Positions 1 to 7,990 are shown, numbered from the stretch's first letter. The stretch: 64,000 bases of DNA from Sphingomonas adhaesiva (GCF_036946125.1 NZ_JAQIJT010000002.1:2106001-2170000), one strand, 5' to 3'. The notes: generated by a model from the letters alone, not told the origin. A program made the numbers and translations.

Positions 1-692
1 AGCGCCGGCATCAGCGCGTCGCCGCTGTTCGCCGCCAGCGGCCCCTGCGCCTTGACCGACAGGTCGGTGCCGTCGCGCCCGCGGAAGCGCCACGGCCCGG
101 TGACGTTGGTGTAGGACAGCAGGCGATGCTCCCCCAGCTGCGCGGGGTGCGTCGGCGTGCCGTGGCGCGCCAGATAGGCGGGGGCGGCGACCAGATGCGT
201 CGCCACGCCGCACAATCGCCGCGCGCGCAGCGAACTGTCGGGCAGGTCCGCAATGCGCAGCGCGACGTCATACCCCTCCGCGACGATGTCGACCCGCGCA
301 TCGGACAGGTGCAGCTCGATCTCCACCGCGGGATGCGCGACCAGGAACTCCGCCACCAGCGGCGCGACGTTGCTGACCCCGAAGGTCATCGGCGCCGCCA
401 GCCGGACGCGTCCCGCCGGCGCGCTCGCCCCCTGCCGCGCGGCCTCCTCCGCCGCCTGCGCCTCGACGACGATGCGCGCGGCGTGCTCCGCCAGCGGCCG
501 CCCCGCCTCGGTCAGCGCAAGCCGGCGCGAGGTGCGATGGAACAGCGACAGCCCCAGATGCGCTTCCAGCCGCGACACGCCCTTGGAGACCGTCGCCTTG
601 CTGAGTCCGATCGCATCCGCCGCGCCGCTGAACGAGCGATGCTCCGCGACGGCAGCGAAGATCGCCCAGGCTTCCAGATCGGGTAACCGCAT
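1..692 (-). CDS. LysR-family transcriptional regulator (3' end cut by window edge)
   Basis: The minus-strand reading frame begins MRLPDLEAWAIFAAV and runs off the left edge, giving about 230 residues. The N-terminal LysR winged helix-turn-helix is clear: SFSGAADAIGLSKATVSKGV followed by RLEAHLGLSLFHRTSRRL (about residues 18-55). The rest is the start of the periplasmic-binding-like effector domain (APMTFGVSNVAPLVAEFL). The ATG at 692-690 is chosen because the conserved LysR N-terminus starts there. It is transcribed divergently from the pirin and WrbA genes, the usual arrangement for a LysR protein controlling its neighbour. A near-perfect palindrome lies between them. The inducer is unknown. 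The family call is firm and the target is inferred. Confidence 0.93.
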   Translation of the reverse strand, partial: MRLPDLEAWAIFAAVAEHRSFSGAADAIGLSKATVSKGVSRLEAHLGLSLFHRTSRRLALTEAGRPLAEHAARIVVEAQAAEEAARQGASAPAGRVRLAAPMTFGVSNVAPLVAEFLVAHPAVEIELHLSDARVDIVAEGYDVALRIADLPDSSLRARRLCGVATHLVAAPAYLARHGTPTHPAQLGEHRLLSYTNVTGPWRFRGRDGTDLSVKAQGPLAANSGDALMPA

Positions 693-705
693 CGCGCGAT
701 GCTAT

Positions 706-730
706 CGATCGAAACGATCCGTTTCAATCG
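706..730. promoter_or_regulatory. 25-bp palindrome, probable LysR operator
   Basis: A near-perfect inverted repeat with core GAAACGATCCGTTTC, extended on both sides by CGAT/ATCG, is centred at about 718. It lies 14 bp upstream of the LysR start codon and about 59 bp upstream of the pirin start. LysR regulators usually bind interrupted dyads of the form T-N11-A between divergent genes, so size and place fit. Binding itself is inferred. Confidence 0.6.
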
Positions 731-788
731 TTTCCGTTTTCGCGCGACGCTCGCCGTCCTATCTCCGCTCCATCACAGGAGGCAGATC

Positions 789-1517
789 ATGACCACCGAT
801 ACCATCGCCCGCGTCGAACGCCGCCCCTTCGTCACGCTGGGTCATGCCGATCACGGCTGGCTCGACGCGCGCCACCATTTCTCGTTCGCGAACTATCACG
901 ATCCGGCCCGCATGAGCTGGGGCGCGATCCGCGTCTGGAACGACGACCGGATCGCCCCCAACAGCGGCTTTCCGCCGCATCCGCACCGCGACATGGAGAT
1001 CGTCACCTACGTCCGCTCGGGCGCGATCACGCACCAGGATTCGATGGGCAACACCGGCCGGACCGAGGCGGGCGACGTGCAGGTGATGAGCGCCGGCAGC
1101 GGCGTGCGCCACGCGGAATACAATCTGGAGGCCGAGCCGACGACGCTCTTCCAGATCTGGATCGAGCCGACGCGCCGCGGCGGCAGCCCCAGCTGGGGCG
1201 CCAAGCCCTTTCCCAAGGGCGATCGCTCGGGCCGGTTCGTGACGCTGGCCAGCGGCTATGACGCCGACCTGACCGGCGAACAGCCCGCGCTGCCGATCCG
1301 CGCCGAGGCGCGGGTGCTGGCGGCGACGCTGAAGGCGGGCGAGACGCTGACCCACACGGTGGGCGACGGCCGGCACGCCTATCTCGTCCCCGCGACGGGT
1401 GCGATCCTGATCGATGGCCAGCCGTTCGCCGCGCGCGACGGCGCCGCCATTGCCGCGGGCACCGTCACCATCACCGCGACGCAGGACGCCGAACTCGTCC
1501 TGGTCGACGCCGAATAA
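789..1517 (+). CDS. Pirin family bicupin protein (putative quercetinase-like)
   Basis: A 242-aa bicupin protein of the bacterial pirin/YhhW family. The four metal ligands of the first cupin are present: His64 and His66 in FPPHPHRDMEI, then His108 and Glu110 in GVRHAEYN. The spacing matches E. coli YhhW and human pirin. The family binds Fe or another divalent metal; some members oxidise quercetin and others act as redox-sensing co-regulators. The start ATG follows a good ribosome site (CAGGAGG, 774-780). It is probably the first gene of a two-gene unit with WrbA, 22 bp downstream, under the divergent LysR gene. This pairing is typical of electrophile or quinone stress responses. The in vivo substrate is unknown. 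Confidence 0.92.
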   Translation: MTTDTIARVERRPFVTLGHADHGWLDARHHFSFANYHDPARMSWGAIRVWNDDRIAPNSGFPPHPHRDMEIVTYVRSGAITHQDSMGNTGRTEAGDVQVMSAGSGVRHAEYNLEAEPTTLFQIWIEPTRRGGSPSWGAKPFPKGDRSGRFVTLASGYDADLTGEQPALPIRAEARVLAATLKAGETLTHTVGDGRHAYLVPATGAILIDGQPFAARDGAAIAAGTVTITATQDAELVLVDAE

Positions 1518-1539
1518 CGATCACGAAAAGGAGCTGAAC

Positions 1540-2142
1540 ATGACCAAGGTCCTCGTCCTCTATTACTCCTCCTACGGCCATATCGAGAAGATGGCGGATG
1601 CCGTCGCCGAAGGTGCGCGCGAGGGCGGCGCGCAGGTCGACATCCGCCGCGTCGCCGAGACCGCACCGGCGGAGGTGGTCAAGGCCGCCGGGTTCAAGAC
1701 CGACACCGCGCACCCGGAGATCGAGGGGCCGGACGCGCTCGCCAATTATGATGCGATCATCGTCGGCGCACCGACGCGATACGGCCGGATGCCCAGCCAG
1801 ATGGCGGCGTTCTGGGACACCACCGGCGGGCTGTGGATGAAGGGCGCGCTGGTCGGCAAGGTCGGCGGCGCGTTCACCTCCACCGCCAGCCAGCACGGCG
1901 GGCAGGAGACGACGCTGTTCTCGATCATCACCAACCTGCTCCACCACGGCATGGCCATCGTCGGGCTGGACTATGGCTATCAGGGCCAGATGGGGGTGAA
2001 GGAGGTCCACGGCGGCACGCCGTACGGCGCCAGCACGCTGGCCGACGGCGACGGCAGCCGCCAGCCGAGCCAGGTCGACTTGGACGGCGCGCGCTATCAG
2101 GGCCGCCGCATCGCGCAGACCGCAGCGAAGCTGGCGGGGTAA
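1540..2142 (+). CDS. wrbA: NAD(P)H:quinone oxidoreductase, type IV (WrbA flavoprotein)
   Basis: A 200-aa flavodoxin-like protein of the usual WrbA length. The N-terminal LVLYYSSYGHIEKMA is the FMN phosphate-binding loop. GAPTRYGRMPSQMAAFWD (about residues 77-93) and TSTASQHGGQETTLFSI (about 113-129) are WrbA signatures around the flavin. WrbA forms tetramers in the cytoplasm and reduces quinones by two electrons, avoiding semiquinone radicals. The start is supported by AAAAGGAGC (1526-1534) just upstream. The gene follows pirin closely and probably shares its LysR-controlled promoter. A small hairpin with an 8-bp stem (2157-2177) after the stop may end transcription. Confidence 0.95.
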   Translation: MTKVLVLYYSSYGHIEKMADAVAEGAREGGAQVDIRRVAETAPAEVVKAAGFKTDTAHPEIEGPDALANYDAIIVGAPTRYGRMPSQMAAFWDTTGGLWMKGALVGKVGGAFTSTASQHGGQETTLFSIITNLLHHGMAIVGLDYGYQGQMGVKEVHGGTPYGASTLADGDGSRQPSQVDLDGARYQGRRIAQTAAKLAG

Positions 2143-2156
2143 GGACGCCATTGGTC

Positions 2157-2177
2157 ATGCCGGACGTGTTCCGGCAT
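2157..2177. repeat. Short hairpin repeat, possible wrbA terminator
   Basis: ATGCCGGA-CGTGT-TCCGGCAT forms an 8-bp stem. It belongs to the dispersed repeat type also seen at 26558-26880 and 63336-63435. No U-tract follows, so a termination role is only possible. Confidence 0.55.
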
Positions 2178-2264
2178 CCACCGTTCCGCAAACCGTCACT
2201 CCGGCGTGGGCGCGGAACAGTGGGACCGTTGCGAAAGTCTTCGTCCCCCCGGCGAAGGCGGGAC

Positions 2265-2410
2265 CTGTGCCAAAGGCGACACCGTGCTCCTGCGCAGGCA
2301 GGAGCCCAGAGTTGCGGGTCCCATAAGGCGTTGTTCTGTTTGGCCCTGGGCTCCTGCCTGCGCAGGAGCACGGCGTGGGCTCGGGGCTGTTGCGCCCGAT
2401 TTTGCAAAGG
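2265..2410. repeat. REPIN-like palindromic element, copy A
   Basis: The core is a perfect 28-bp inverted repeat: arms at 2282-2309 and 2346-2373, separated by a 36-nt linker. Each arm is itself a small hairpin (GCTCCTGC-GCAG-GCAGGAGC). The flanks carry GCCAAAGG on the left and TTTTGCAAAGG on the right. The same layout recurs at about 4.4, 6.5, 22.6, 27.0, 30.3-30.6 and 55.6 kb. A second motif, CCCCGGCGAAGGC, adjoins it on the left. Confidence 0.85.
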
Positions 2411-2475
2411 TCCCGCGAAGGCCGGGGCTCGGAAAAGGGGTTTGCAGAGGCCGCGATCAGGTCCGGGGTGACGCG

Positions 2476-3261
2476 TTACTTCCGTTTAGCCTTCGCCACC
2501 CTGCACTTCCCCTTGCGGCATTCCGGCGGCGGGATTGCCTCCATATACACCGGCGGCGGCGCTACGTCGCGGATCACCAGCGCGTCGGGCGCCACCGCCG
2601 GGTTCGCCGGAAACGCGGCGCGCGCGCGCGCGAACACCGCGCGTGCCCGCCCTGCCCCCGGCGCATCGCCGCTCGCACCGACCCAGCGCCAGTGCCACGG
2701 CTCCCATTTCACCCGCTGCCGGTTGCCCGCGGGGAACGACATCTCGAACCCGAACCGCGTCGCATTCGCCGCCAGCCAGCGGAACGCCGGCGTCGCGGCG
2801 ACGCACGCCTCCGCATCGGGGCAATCGTTGACGCGCGGGCGGAACGCGAAGTCGAGCGCGAAGCCCGTCGCATGCTCGCTGTGCCCCGGGGGTGCCACCG
2901 ACTGCGCACGGTCGTCGACCGCCGAATTGGCCTCGCGGCAGAAGACCGACTGCTGATAGCCGAGCGAGCGGTGACACGACAGCGTCAGGATCCGCCCGCC
3001 GACCGCCGGATCGCCCGCCGCCGCCGTGAGCAACCGCAACAGGTCGGGCAGCATGTCGCGCCGCACCAGGCACGCGCCGCCCGCATTCCACGGCGCCGGG
3101 ACCGGGACCAGTTCGCCCGGCGCGACGTCGCCGTAAGGCAGATGTCCCAGCACGCGACCGTCCGCCGCCACGGCGGGCTGCCGCCCGTCGGCGCACAATT
3201 GCGCGTGCGCGGGGAGCGACACGGTCATCATCACGAAAACGGCAAGCAGGCGGCGCAGCAT
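2476..3261 (-). CDS. M15 family D-Ala-D-Ala carboxypeptidase-like (VanY type), secreted
   Basis: A 261-aa protein whose start at 3261 gives a clean signal peptide (MLRRLLAVFVMMTVSLPAHA, cleaved before QLCADG). The M15B zinc site is visible: SEHATGFALDF supplies His130 and Asp137, and WEPWHW supplies the base Glu187 and ligand His190. Family members trim peptidoglycan peptides in the periplasm. Several paired cysteines (C23, C64, C97, C108, C147, C153) suggest disulfides. The basic C-terminus ends CRKGKCRVAKAKRK. An upstream in-frame ATG at 3360 is rejected because it would bury the signal peptide and overlap the divergent gene. Whether it acts as a carboxypeptidase or an endopeptidase is not decided. 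Confidence 0.88.
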   Translation of the reverse strand: MLRRLLAVFVMMTVSLPAHAQLCADGRQPAVAADGRVLGHLPYGDVAPGELVPVPAPWNAGGACLVRRDMLPDLLRLLTAAAGDPAVGGRILTLSCHRSLGYQQSVFCREANSAVDDRAQSVAPPGHSEHATGFALDFAFRPRVNDCPDAEACVAATPAFRWLAANATRFGFEMSFPAGNRQRVKWEPWHWRWVGASGDAPGAGRARAVFARARAAFPANPAVAPDALVIRDVAPPPVYMEAIPPPECRKGKCRVAKAKRK

Positions 3262-3307
3262 GACGCCCTCTGGCCAGCCGGGCGCCATGATGGCAAGGGC
3301 CGTCGCC

Positions 3308-3961
3308 ATGCTGGGTGACCGAGTGCTCTTCCTCGACGGCGAGGCGTTGGTGATCGACAAGCCCGCGGGCCTGCCGGTGGACAGGCCGCGCGACGGCGCG
3401 ATCAGTCTGGAGAATCACCTCGAATCGCTGCGGCTGGGGTTCAGGCGCTGGCCGATGGCGGTGCACCGGCTGGATCGCGACACCAGCGGCTGCCTGCTGC
3501 TGTCGCGCAACCCGAAGGCGCATGCCCGCTTCCAGCAGGCGTTCGAACAGGGACTGGTCGCGAAGCGCTATGTCGCGATCCTCGACGCGGTGCCGCGCGC
3601 GACCGCGGGTCTGATCGACCTGCCGCTCGCCAAGATCTCCAGCGCCGAGCAGGGCTGGCGGATGACCGGCGATCCGCGCGGCAAATCGGCGCGCACCGCC
3701 TGGACGCTGCTGGCCGAGAAGGACGGCCGCGCGCTGGTCGAGTTCCGCCCGGAGACGGGACGCACCCATCAGATCCGCGTCCATGCGCGCGAGGGGCTGG
3801 GCGCGGCGGTCACCGGCGATGCCGTCTATGGCGCGGCGCATCCCGCGGGGATGATGCTCCACGCCGCCGCGCTGACCGTCCCGCGCGCCGGCAAGCCCGA
3901 TGTCGCCGCCGAGGCGCCCTGGCCGGAGCGATTCGCCGCGGCCGGGTTCGACCATGGCTGA
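3308..3961 (+). CDS. RluA-family RNA pseudouridine synthase
   Basis: A 217-aa pseudouridine synthase of the RluA superfamily. HRLDRDTSG at residues 53-61 holds the catalytic Asp56, and RPETGRTHQIRVHA near residue 155 is the second family signature. There is no S4 domain, so it resembles the short RluA/TruC-like group that modifies one rRNA or tRNA site; the target cannot be read from sequence. The start at 3308 has AAGGG 8 nt upstream; in-frame ATGs at 3260 and 3287 are alternatives. It is divergent from the M15 peptidase. Its stop overlaps the arfB start by 8 bases, so the two are probably translated together. Confidence 0.9.
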   Translation: MLGDRVLFLDGEALVIDKPAGLPVDRPRDGAISLENHLESLRLGFRRWPMAVHRLDRDTSGCLLLSRNPKAHARFQQAFEQGLVAKRYVAILDAVPRATAGLIDLPLAKISSAEQGWRMTGDPRGKSARTAWTLLAEKDGRALVEFRPETGRTHQIRVHAREGLGAAVTGDAVYGAAHPAGMMLHAAALTVPRAGKPDVAAEAPWPERFAAAGFDHG

Positions 3962-4352
3962 CGTGCCCGAGGATGCGGTCGAGGAGCGCTTCCTCGCCGC
4001 CACGGGGCCGGGCGGGCAGAACGTCAACAAGGTCGCCACCGCCTGCCAGTTGCGCGTCGACGTGTTCCGGCTGGGACTGTCGCCGGAGACCTATCGCCGG
4101 CTGAAGGCGATCGCGGGCAGCCGCCTGACCGCGTCGGGGACGCTGGTGCTGACCGCCAGGCGGTACCGCACGCAGGACGCCAACAGGCAGGACGCGCGCG
4201 CGCGCCTGGCGGAGATGCTGGCCGAGGCGGAGAAGCGCGAGGCGCGGCGCGTGAAGACCAAGCCGTCGCGCGCGGCGAAGGCGAAGCGCGTCGACGAGAA
4301 GAAGGGCCGCGCGCAGGTGAAGGCGGGGCGGGGCAAGGTGCGGCTGGAATAG
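3954..4352 (+). CDS. arfB: Alternative ribosome-rescue peptidyl-tRNA hydrolase ArfB (YaeJ)
   Basis: A 132-aa class I release-factor-like hydrolase. The GGQ loop that cuts the peptidyl-tRNA ester is at residues 20-22 within TGPGGQNVNK. The C-terminus is a Lys/Arg-rich tail (KTKPSRAAKAKRVDEKKGRA and following), which in ArfB lies in the empty mRNA channel of stalled ribosomes. There is no codon-recognition domain, as expected for ArfB and unlike PrfA or PrfB. ATG at 3954 overlaps the stop of the upstream pseudouridine synthase (ATGGCTGA), so translation is likely coupled. Both genes act on the translation machinery. Confidence 0.94.
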   Translation: MADVPEDAVEERFLAATGPGGQNVNKVATACQLRVDVFRLGLSPETYRRLKAIAGSRLTASGTLVLTARRYRTQDANRQDARARLAEMLAEAEKREARRVKTKPSRAAKAKRVDEKKGRAQVKAGRGKVRLE

Positions 4353-4376
4353 CGCGAACGCCCGACGTCTCCCACG

Positions 4377-4464
4377 GTGCTCCTGCGCAGGCAGGAGCCC
4401 AGCGTTGTCGTTCCCACAAGGCGTTACCATGCCTGGCTCTGGGCTCCTGCGTTCGCAGGAGCAC
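4377..4464. repeat. REPIN-like palindromic element, copy B
   Basis: Arms at 4377-4402 and 4439-4464 with the family linker between them (ACAAGGCGTT in place of ATAAGGCGTT). The right arm has TTC in place of the consensus CTG in its inner loop, so pairing is slightly imperfect. It fills the gap between arfB and msrC. Confidence 0.8.
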
Positions 4465-4509
4465 GGTGTGGGATTGGCACCGCCACCCGCCCCACCTACC
4501 TACGCCGGC

Positions 4510-4989
4510 ATGTACGCCTTCGACATCGCCGCCGGCTCCAGGCAGGAGCTGTACCGCGACCTTCACGCCGCGCTCGACGCGCTGACCGCGGACGAGCCCG
4601 ACGCCATCGCCAACATGGCCAATGCCGCCGCACTGATCGCGCAGTATCTGCCCGACCTGAACTGGTCCGGCTTCTACCGGCTGGTCGACGGCGAACTGGT
4701 GCTCGGCCCGTTCCAGGGCAAGGCGGCGTGCATCCGCATCCCGCTGGGCAAGGGCGTGTGCGGCACCGCCGCAGCCGAGCGGCGCACGCAGCTGGTGGAG
4801 GACGTCCACGCCTTTCCTGGCCATATCGCGTGCGATGCGGCGAGCCGCTCGGAACTGGTCGTCCCGATCCTCGCGGGCGAGCGGCTGATCGGGGTGCTCG
4901 ACCTCGACAGCCCCTCGCCCGCGCGCTTCGACGACGAGGATGCGCGCGGGTGCGAGGCGTTGATGGCGCTGCTCGCGCCGCGGCTCTAG
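4510..4989 (+). CDS. msrC: Free methionine-(R)-sulfoxide reductase (GAF domain)
   Basis: A 159-aa single GAF-domain protein. Three cysteines, Cys74 (GKAACIRI), Cys84 (KGVCGTAA) and Cys108 (HIACDAASRSE), have the same spacing as Cys84, Cys94 and Cys118 of E. coli fRMsr, where they form the catalytic disulfide relay. The enzyme reduces free L-methionine-(R)-sulfoxide with thioredoxin in the cytoplasm. The start at 4510 is used because upstream in-frame codons fall inside the palindromic repeat ending at 4464. It probably stands alone; a two-part hairpin at 5004-5038 follows the stop. Confidence 0.93.
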   Translation: MYAFDIAAGSRQELYRDLHAALDALTADEPDAIANMANAAALIAQYLPDLNWSGFYRLVDGELVLGPFQGKAACIRIPLGKGVCGTAAAERRTQLVEDVHAFPGHIACDAASRSELVVPILAGERLIGVLDLDSPSPARFDDEDARGCEALMALLAPRL

Positions 4990-5003
4990 AACGCCCGCCC
5001 GAC

Positions 5004-5038
5004 CGTCCCGCTCCTCCCGTTTCGGGACAGGCGGGACG
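5004..5038 (+). terminator. Nested hairpin after msrC
   Basis: Outer stem CGTCCCGC/GCGGGACG encloses an inner stem TCCCG-TTT-CGGGA. It starts 15 bp after the msrC stop. No U-run follows, so it may act as a weak or Rho-assisted terminator or protect an mRNA end. Confidence 0.5.
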
Positions 5039-5125
5039 CTGGTTGCGTGTCCGTGACGATGGTACGGCAACTCTCATCAGGATGCGGGCGTTGCCGCGCG
5101 CAGTCCACGAACAGGGGAGTTATCC

Positions 5126-6274
5126 GTGCCCATCCGCACGCTGCTGATCGCCACCGCCGCCCTTGCCGGGTCCCTCGCCGCCACCGCCGCCGCGGCACAG
5201 GCCCCCGTGTCGCATGGCTGGAACGGCACCCGCTGGAGCAATGCCGGCACCGGGGGCGGTGCCTGGAACGGCACGCGCGGGCGCTGGGGCGAGCGGATCG
5301 GCGGCCGCTGGTGGGGCGGCGTGCGCGCGCCGGGCGGCTGGGGCGCGTATCGCCGCCCGGTCCGCGGCTGGGTGCTGCCGCGCTACTGGGTCGCGCCGAC
5401 TTGGTACGTCAACGACTGGTCGTCCTACGGCCTGCCGCAGCCGCCGCAGGGCTATGTCTGGTCGCGCTATTACGACGATGCGGTGCTGATCGACGGCCGC
5501 GGCAGCGTCTATGACAGCGTCGGCGGCGTCGCCTGGGATCAGGGCGACCCGGGCTATGCGTATGACGAGCGCGGTTACGGACCCGCCTATGGCGCACCGC
5601 AGCTGCCCTATCCGACCCGCGATGCCGACGACGGGCTGGGCGGCGCGGCGACCGGCGCGGTGGTCGGCGGCGTGGCGGGCAACGTCATCGCCGGGCGCGG
5701 CAACCGGCTGGGCGGCACCTTGCTGGGCGCGGGCGCAGGTGCGCTGGCGGGCATGGCGATCGACCGCTCGGATCGCGCCGGCCGCGTCCCCGTCGCGCCG
5801 CCGCCCGCCTATGGCGCCGGCTATGCCCCGCCGCCCGCGTACGGCGCGGGTTACGCGCCGCCGCCCGCTTACGGCGCAGGCTACGCACCGCCCCCGCCGT
5901 ACCGCGCCGGGGGAGCGCCGGTGGTCGCCTATCAGCAGGGCAGCTACGGCGGCGATTATGCGGGCACCACCTATTCGGGCACGACCTATTACGGCCCCGC
6001 GCCGCAGCCAGCGCCCGCGCTGGTCGCGCAGCCTTACGGCTATGGCGCGCCGGCGACCGTCTACGGCGCCGACGGGACGGTCGTGACGACCTCCACCACG
6101 CAGGGCAGCGCGGGCTATGTCGCGGGCGGCTGGTATTATCCCGGCACCACGGTCACGACCGTCACCGTCCAGTCGGGCAGCAGCGCCGCCGCGGAGGTGT
6201 TCGAGGAGCAGGCGGTCGCCTACAAGGGCGGCTATCGCGGGCGCCGCTTCACCAAGGGCCGCTGCCGCTGCTGA
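5126..6274 (+). CDS. Secreted glycine-zipper / RcnB-like envelope protein with Pro-Tyr-Gly repeats
   Basis: A 382-aa exported protein. Residues 1-25 are a signal peptide ending AAAA-Q. A Trp/Gly/Arg-rich RcnB-like region follows (about 30-125, GYVWSRYYDDAVLIDG). A glycine zipper at about 170-212 (GAATGAVVGGVAGNVIAGRG, then LLGAGAGALAGMAI) resembles the 17-kDa surface antigen 2TM domain that inserts in membranes. Three perfect copies of a 10-residue unit APPPAYGAGY come next (about 224-254). The remainder is Tyr/Thr/Gly-rich, ending RFTKGRCRC. Such proteins are common and mostly uncharacterised in sphingomonads; an envelope or metal-stress role is inferred. The start has AGGGGAGTT (5112-5120) just upstream. 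Confidence 0.75.
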   Translation: MPIRTLLIATAALAGSLAATAAAAQAPVSHGWNGTRWSNAGTGGGAWNGTRGRWGERIGGRWWGGVRAPGGWGAYRRPVRGWVLPRYWVAPTWYVNDWSSYGLPQPPQGYVWSRYYDDAVLIDGRGSVYDSVGGVAWDQGDPGYAYDERGYGPAYGAPQLPYPTRDADDGLGGAATGAVVGGVAGNVIAGRGNRLGGTLLGAGAGALAGMAIDRSDRAGRVPVAPPPAYGAGYAPPPAYGAGYAPPPAYGAGYAPPPPYRAGGAPVVAYQQGSYGGDYAGTTYSGTTYYGPAPQPAPALVAQPYGYGAPATVYGADGTVVTTSTTQGSAGYVAGGWYYPGTTVTTVTVQSGSSAAAEVFEEQAVAYKGGYRGRRFTKGRCRC

Positions 6275-6370
6275 GCGGGTCGGGGGACAAGCGCGCATCG
6301 GCGCCGTCGAAACAGGAAAGGGTCCAGACCGCTACAAAGGTCGCGCACCGTTCGACATAGCAGCCGTTCC

Positions 6371-6389
6371 CCGGCGAAGGCCGGGGGCC
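6371..6389. repeat. CCCCGGC hairpin repeat
   Basis: CCCCGGC-GAAG-GCCGGGG, a second small repeat type that often adjoins the REPIN-like elements. Other copies or halves are at about 2246-2262, 6585-6602, 40195-40209 and 55706-55722. Confidence 0.6.
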
Positions 6390-6453
6390 AGATGGCATGG
6401 CTCCTCAGCATCTCGCCGCCGTCCCCCAACTGGGCCCCGGCCGTCGCGGGACG

Positions 6454-6582
6454 TTTGCAAAACAGGTGCAGCGGCATCGGGCCCACGCCGTGATCCTGCG
6501 CAGGCAGGAGCGCAACGCCTTAAGGGACCTGCAACTCCGGGCTCCTGCCTGCGCAGGAGCACGGTGTCGCCTTTGGCACAGG
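6454..6582. repeat. REPIN-like palindromic element, copy C (reverse orientation)
   Basis: TTTGCAAAACAGGTGCAGCG starts the element. Arms lie at 6488-6511 and 6541-6564. The linker is the reverse complement of copy A (GCAACGCCTT, then GGACCTGCAACTC) and is short, lacking the GTTCTGCTTGG segment. It sits between the RcnB-like gene and the convergent M28 peptidase gene. Confidence 0.8.
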
Positions 6583-6697
6583 TTCCGCCTTCGCCGGGGA
6601 ACGGGCAGGCGACTGTCGAAGCGGCTTCGAACCGGCCGGGGCGACCGACCCGCGGTGCAGGCGAGGATCGCGGACCGACGTCCTGCCCGCCCGTCCG

Positions 6698-7990
6698 CTA
6701 CTTCCTCTCCTTGCCCGCGAAGGTGACGAGGCTTTCGCTGCCGTCGCCGGCCAGCGCCGCGACGCCGAAGAAATGGTCGTCCACCGCCACCGCCGGCACG
6801 TCCAGCATCGTCGCGGTCGTGTCGCGCGACTGCTGCCAGTCCTGCGCGTCCGTGCGGCGCCAATAGACGCGGTACCCCGTCGCGCCCGGCACCGCCGGCC
6901 ACGTCACCCTGGTATCATAGGACAAGGCGCCCGAGATCGCCGCGCCGGCGGGCGCGGCGGGGGCGGCCGCCAGCCGGGCGATGGTGGCGACGTTGATCGC
7001 GGTCACCTTCGCCAGATAGGCGAAGTCCATCCCCTCGATCGTGTCGCCGTAGACGCGCCCGTTCTCCTGGCGCAGATCCTGATGCTGGCGATCCCAATTC
7101 TCCGCCGCGACGGTGAAGCGCACCGCGGGGAAGCCCAACGCCAGGAAGGGCTCGTGATCGCCGCCGCGCCCGAAACGATCGGGGCGGCGGTCGACGAACA
7201 CGTCGAACCCGCCCGGCAGCGTCGCCGCCACCTTGTCCACCGCCTTCGCCAGCGCGCGACTCTGGCCATCGTCCTCGCCGCCGATCGCGCGGCGGTCCAT
7301 CGCCTGCACCAGCGACTCGCTCGCGCGGATACCCTCGGAGAAGACGCGGACATGGCCGTCCATCACGACGCCGCCCTGCCCGGCCGAATTGCCGACGATG
7401 TCGTTGTTGAGCATCGCATCGACCTGCCACCCGCGCGCCCTGGCGGTGTCCGCCAGCAACGTCGCGCCCAGCAGCCCCTGCTCCTCGCCGGAAAAGGCGA
7501 CATAGACGATGTTCGCGGCGAACGTTTCGCGCGAGAGGATACGCGCCGCCTCCAGCACCAGCGACACGCCGCTGGCATCGTCGTTCGCCCCCGGCGCATC
7601 GGCGGTGGCGTTCATCACGTCGGTCACGCGGCTGTCGATATGCGCGCCGACGATGATGTAGCGGTCGGGGTCGCTTCCCTTCTGGATGCCCAGCACGTCC
7701 TCGATCATCACGCCCTGCGGTGCGCGCGCGTTGACGAAGCGGCGCCGCGGGCGCTCGACCGCGATGCACCCGCCGCACGTCCGCGACAGCCGGGCGAATT
7801 CGCCCGCCACCCAGTCGCGCGCCGCGCCGATCCCCCGCTTCGGGTCGGTCGCGGACGAGAGCGAATGGCGCGTGCCGAAGGATACCAGCTTCTCGACATT
7901 GGCGCGCAACCGCGGCTGCGACGGCGCGTCGCGCGCGAAGGCGGGGGTGGCGAGGAGCGTGGAGGCGGCGAGCAGGGTGCGCAGGATCAT
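6698..7990 (-). CDS. M28 family zinc metallopeptidase (aminopeptidase-like), secreted
   Basis: A 430-aa protein with a signal peptide (MILRTLLAASTLLATPAFA). The M28 two-zinc site can be followed: His117 (VGAHIDSR), Asp137 (GANDDASG), Glu169/Glu170 (FSGEEQG), Asp197 (NNDIVGN) and His279 (GGDHEPF). Residues of about 350-430 look like a fibronectin-III-type domain (DTRVTWPAVPGATGYRVYWR). The enzyme is expected to remove N-terminal residues from peptides outside the cytoplasm. The start at 7990 is chosen for the signal peptide over an upstream ATG at 8029. It converges on the repeat-filled gap after the RcnB-like gene. Substrate preference is unknown. Confidence 0.9.
   Translation of the reverse strand: MILRTLLAASTLLATPAFARDAPSQPRLRANVEKLVSFGTRHSLSSATDPKRGIGAARDWVAGEFARLSRTCGGCIAVERPRRRFVNARAPQGVMIEDVLGIQKGSDPDRYIIVGAHIDSRVTDVMNATADAPGANDDASGVSLVLEAARILSRETFAANIVYVAFSGEEQGLLGATLLADTARARGWQVDAMLNNDIVGNSAGQGGVVMDGHVRVFSEGIRASESLVQAMDRRAIGGEDDGQSRALAKAVDKVAATLPGGFDVFVDRRPDRFGRGGDHEPFLALGFPAVRFTVAAENWDRQHQDLRQENGRVYGDTIEGMDFAYLAKVTAINVATIARLAAAPAAPAGAAISGALSYDTRVTWPAVPGATGYRVYWRRTDAQDWQQSRDTTATMLDVPAVAVDDHFFGVAALAGDGSESLVTFAGKERK

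Noticed and set aside
2265..2410. Regularly shaped palindromes as a CRISPR array or tRNA-like genes
   Set aside because: The copies are dispersed over 55 kb, the linkers are conserved rather than unique, and no cloverleaf or cas gene is present.
5812..5890. Short tandem repeat resembling a small repeat array
   Set aside because: It encodes three in-frame copies of a 10-residue Pro/Tyr/Gly unit in the envelope protein. There are no spacers, so it is not a CRISPR array.
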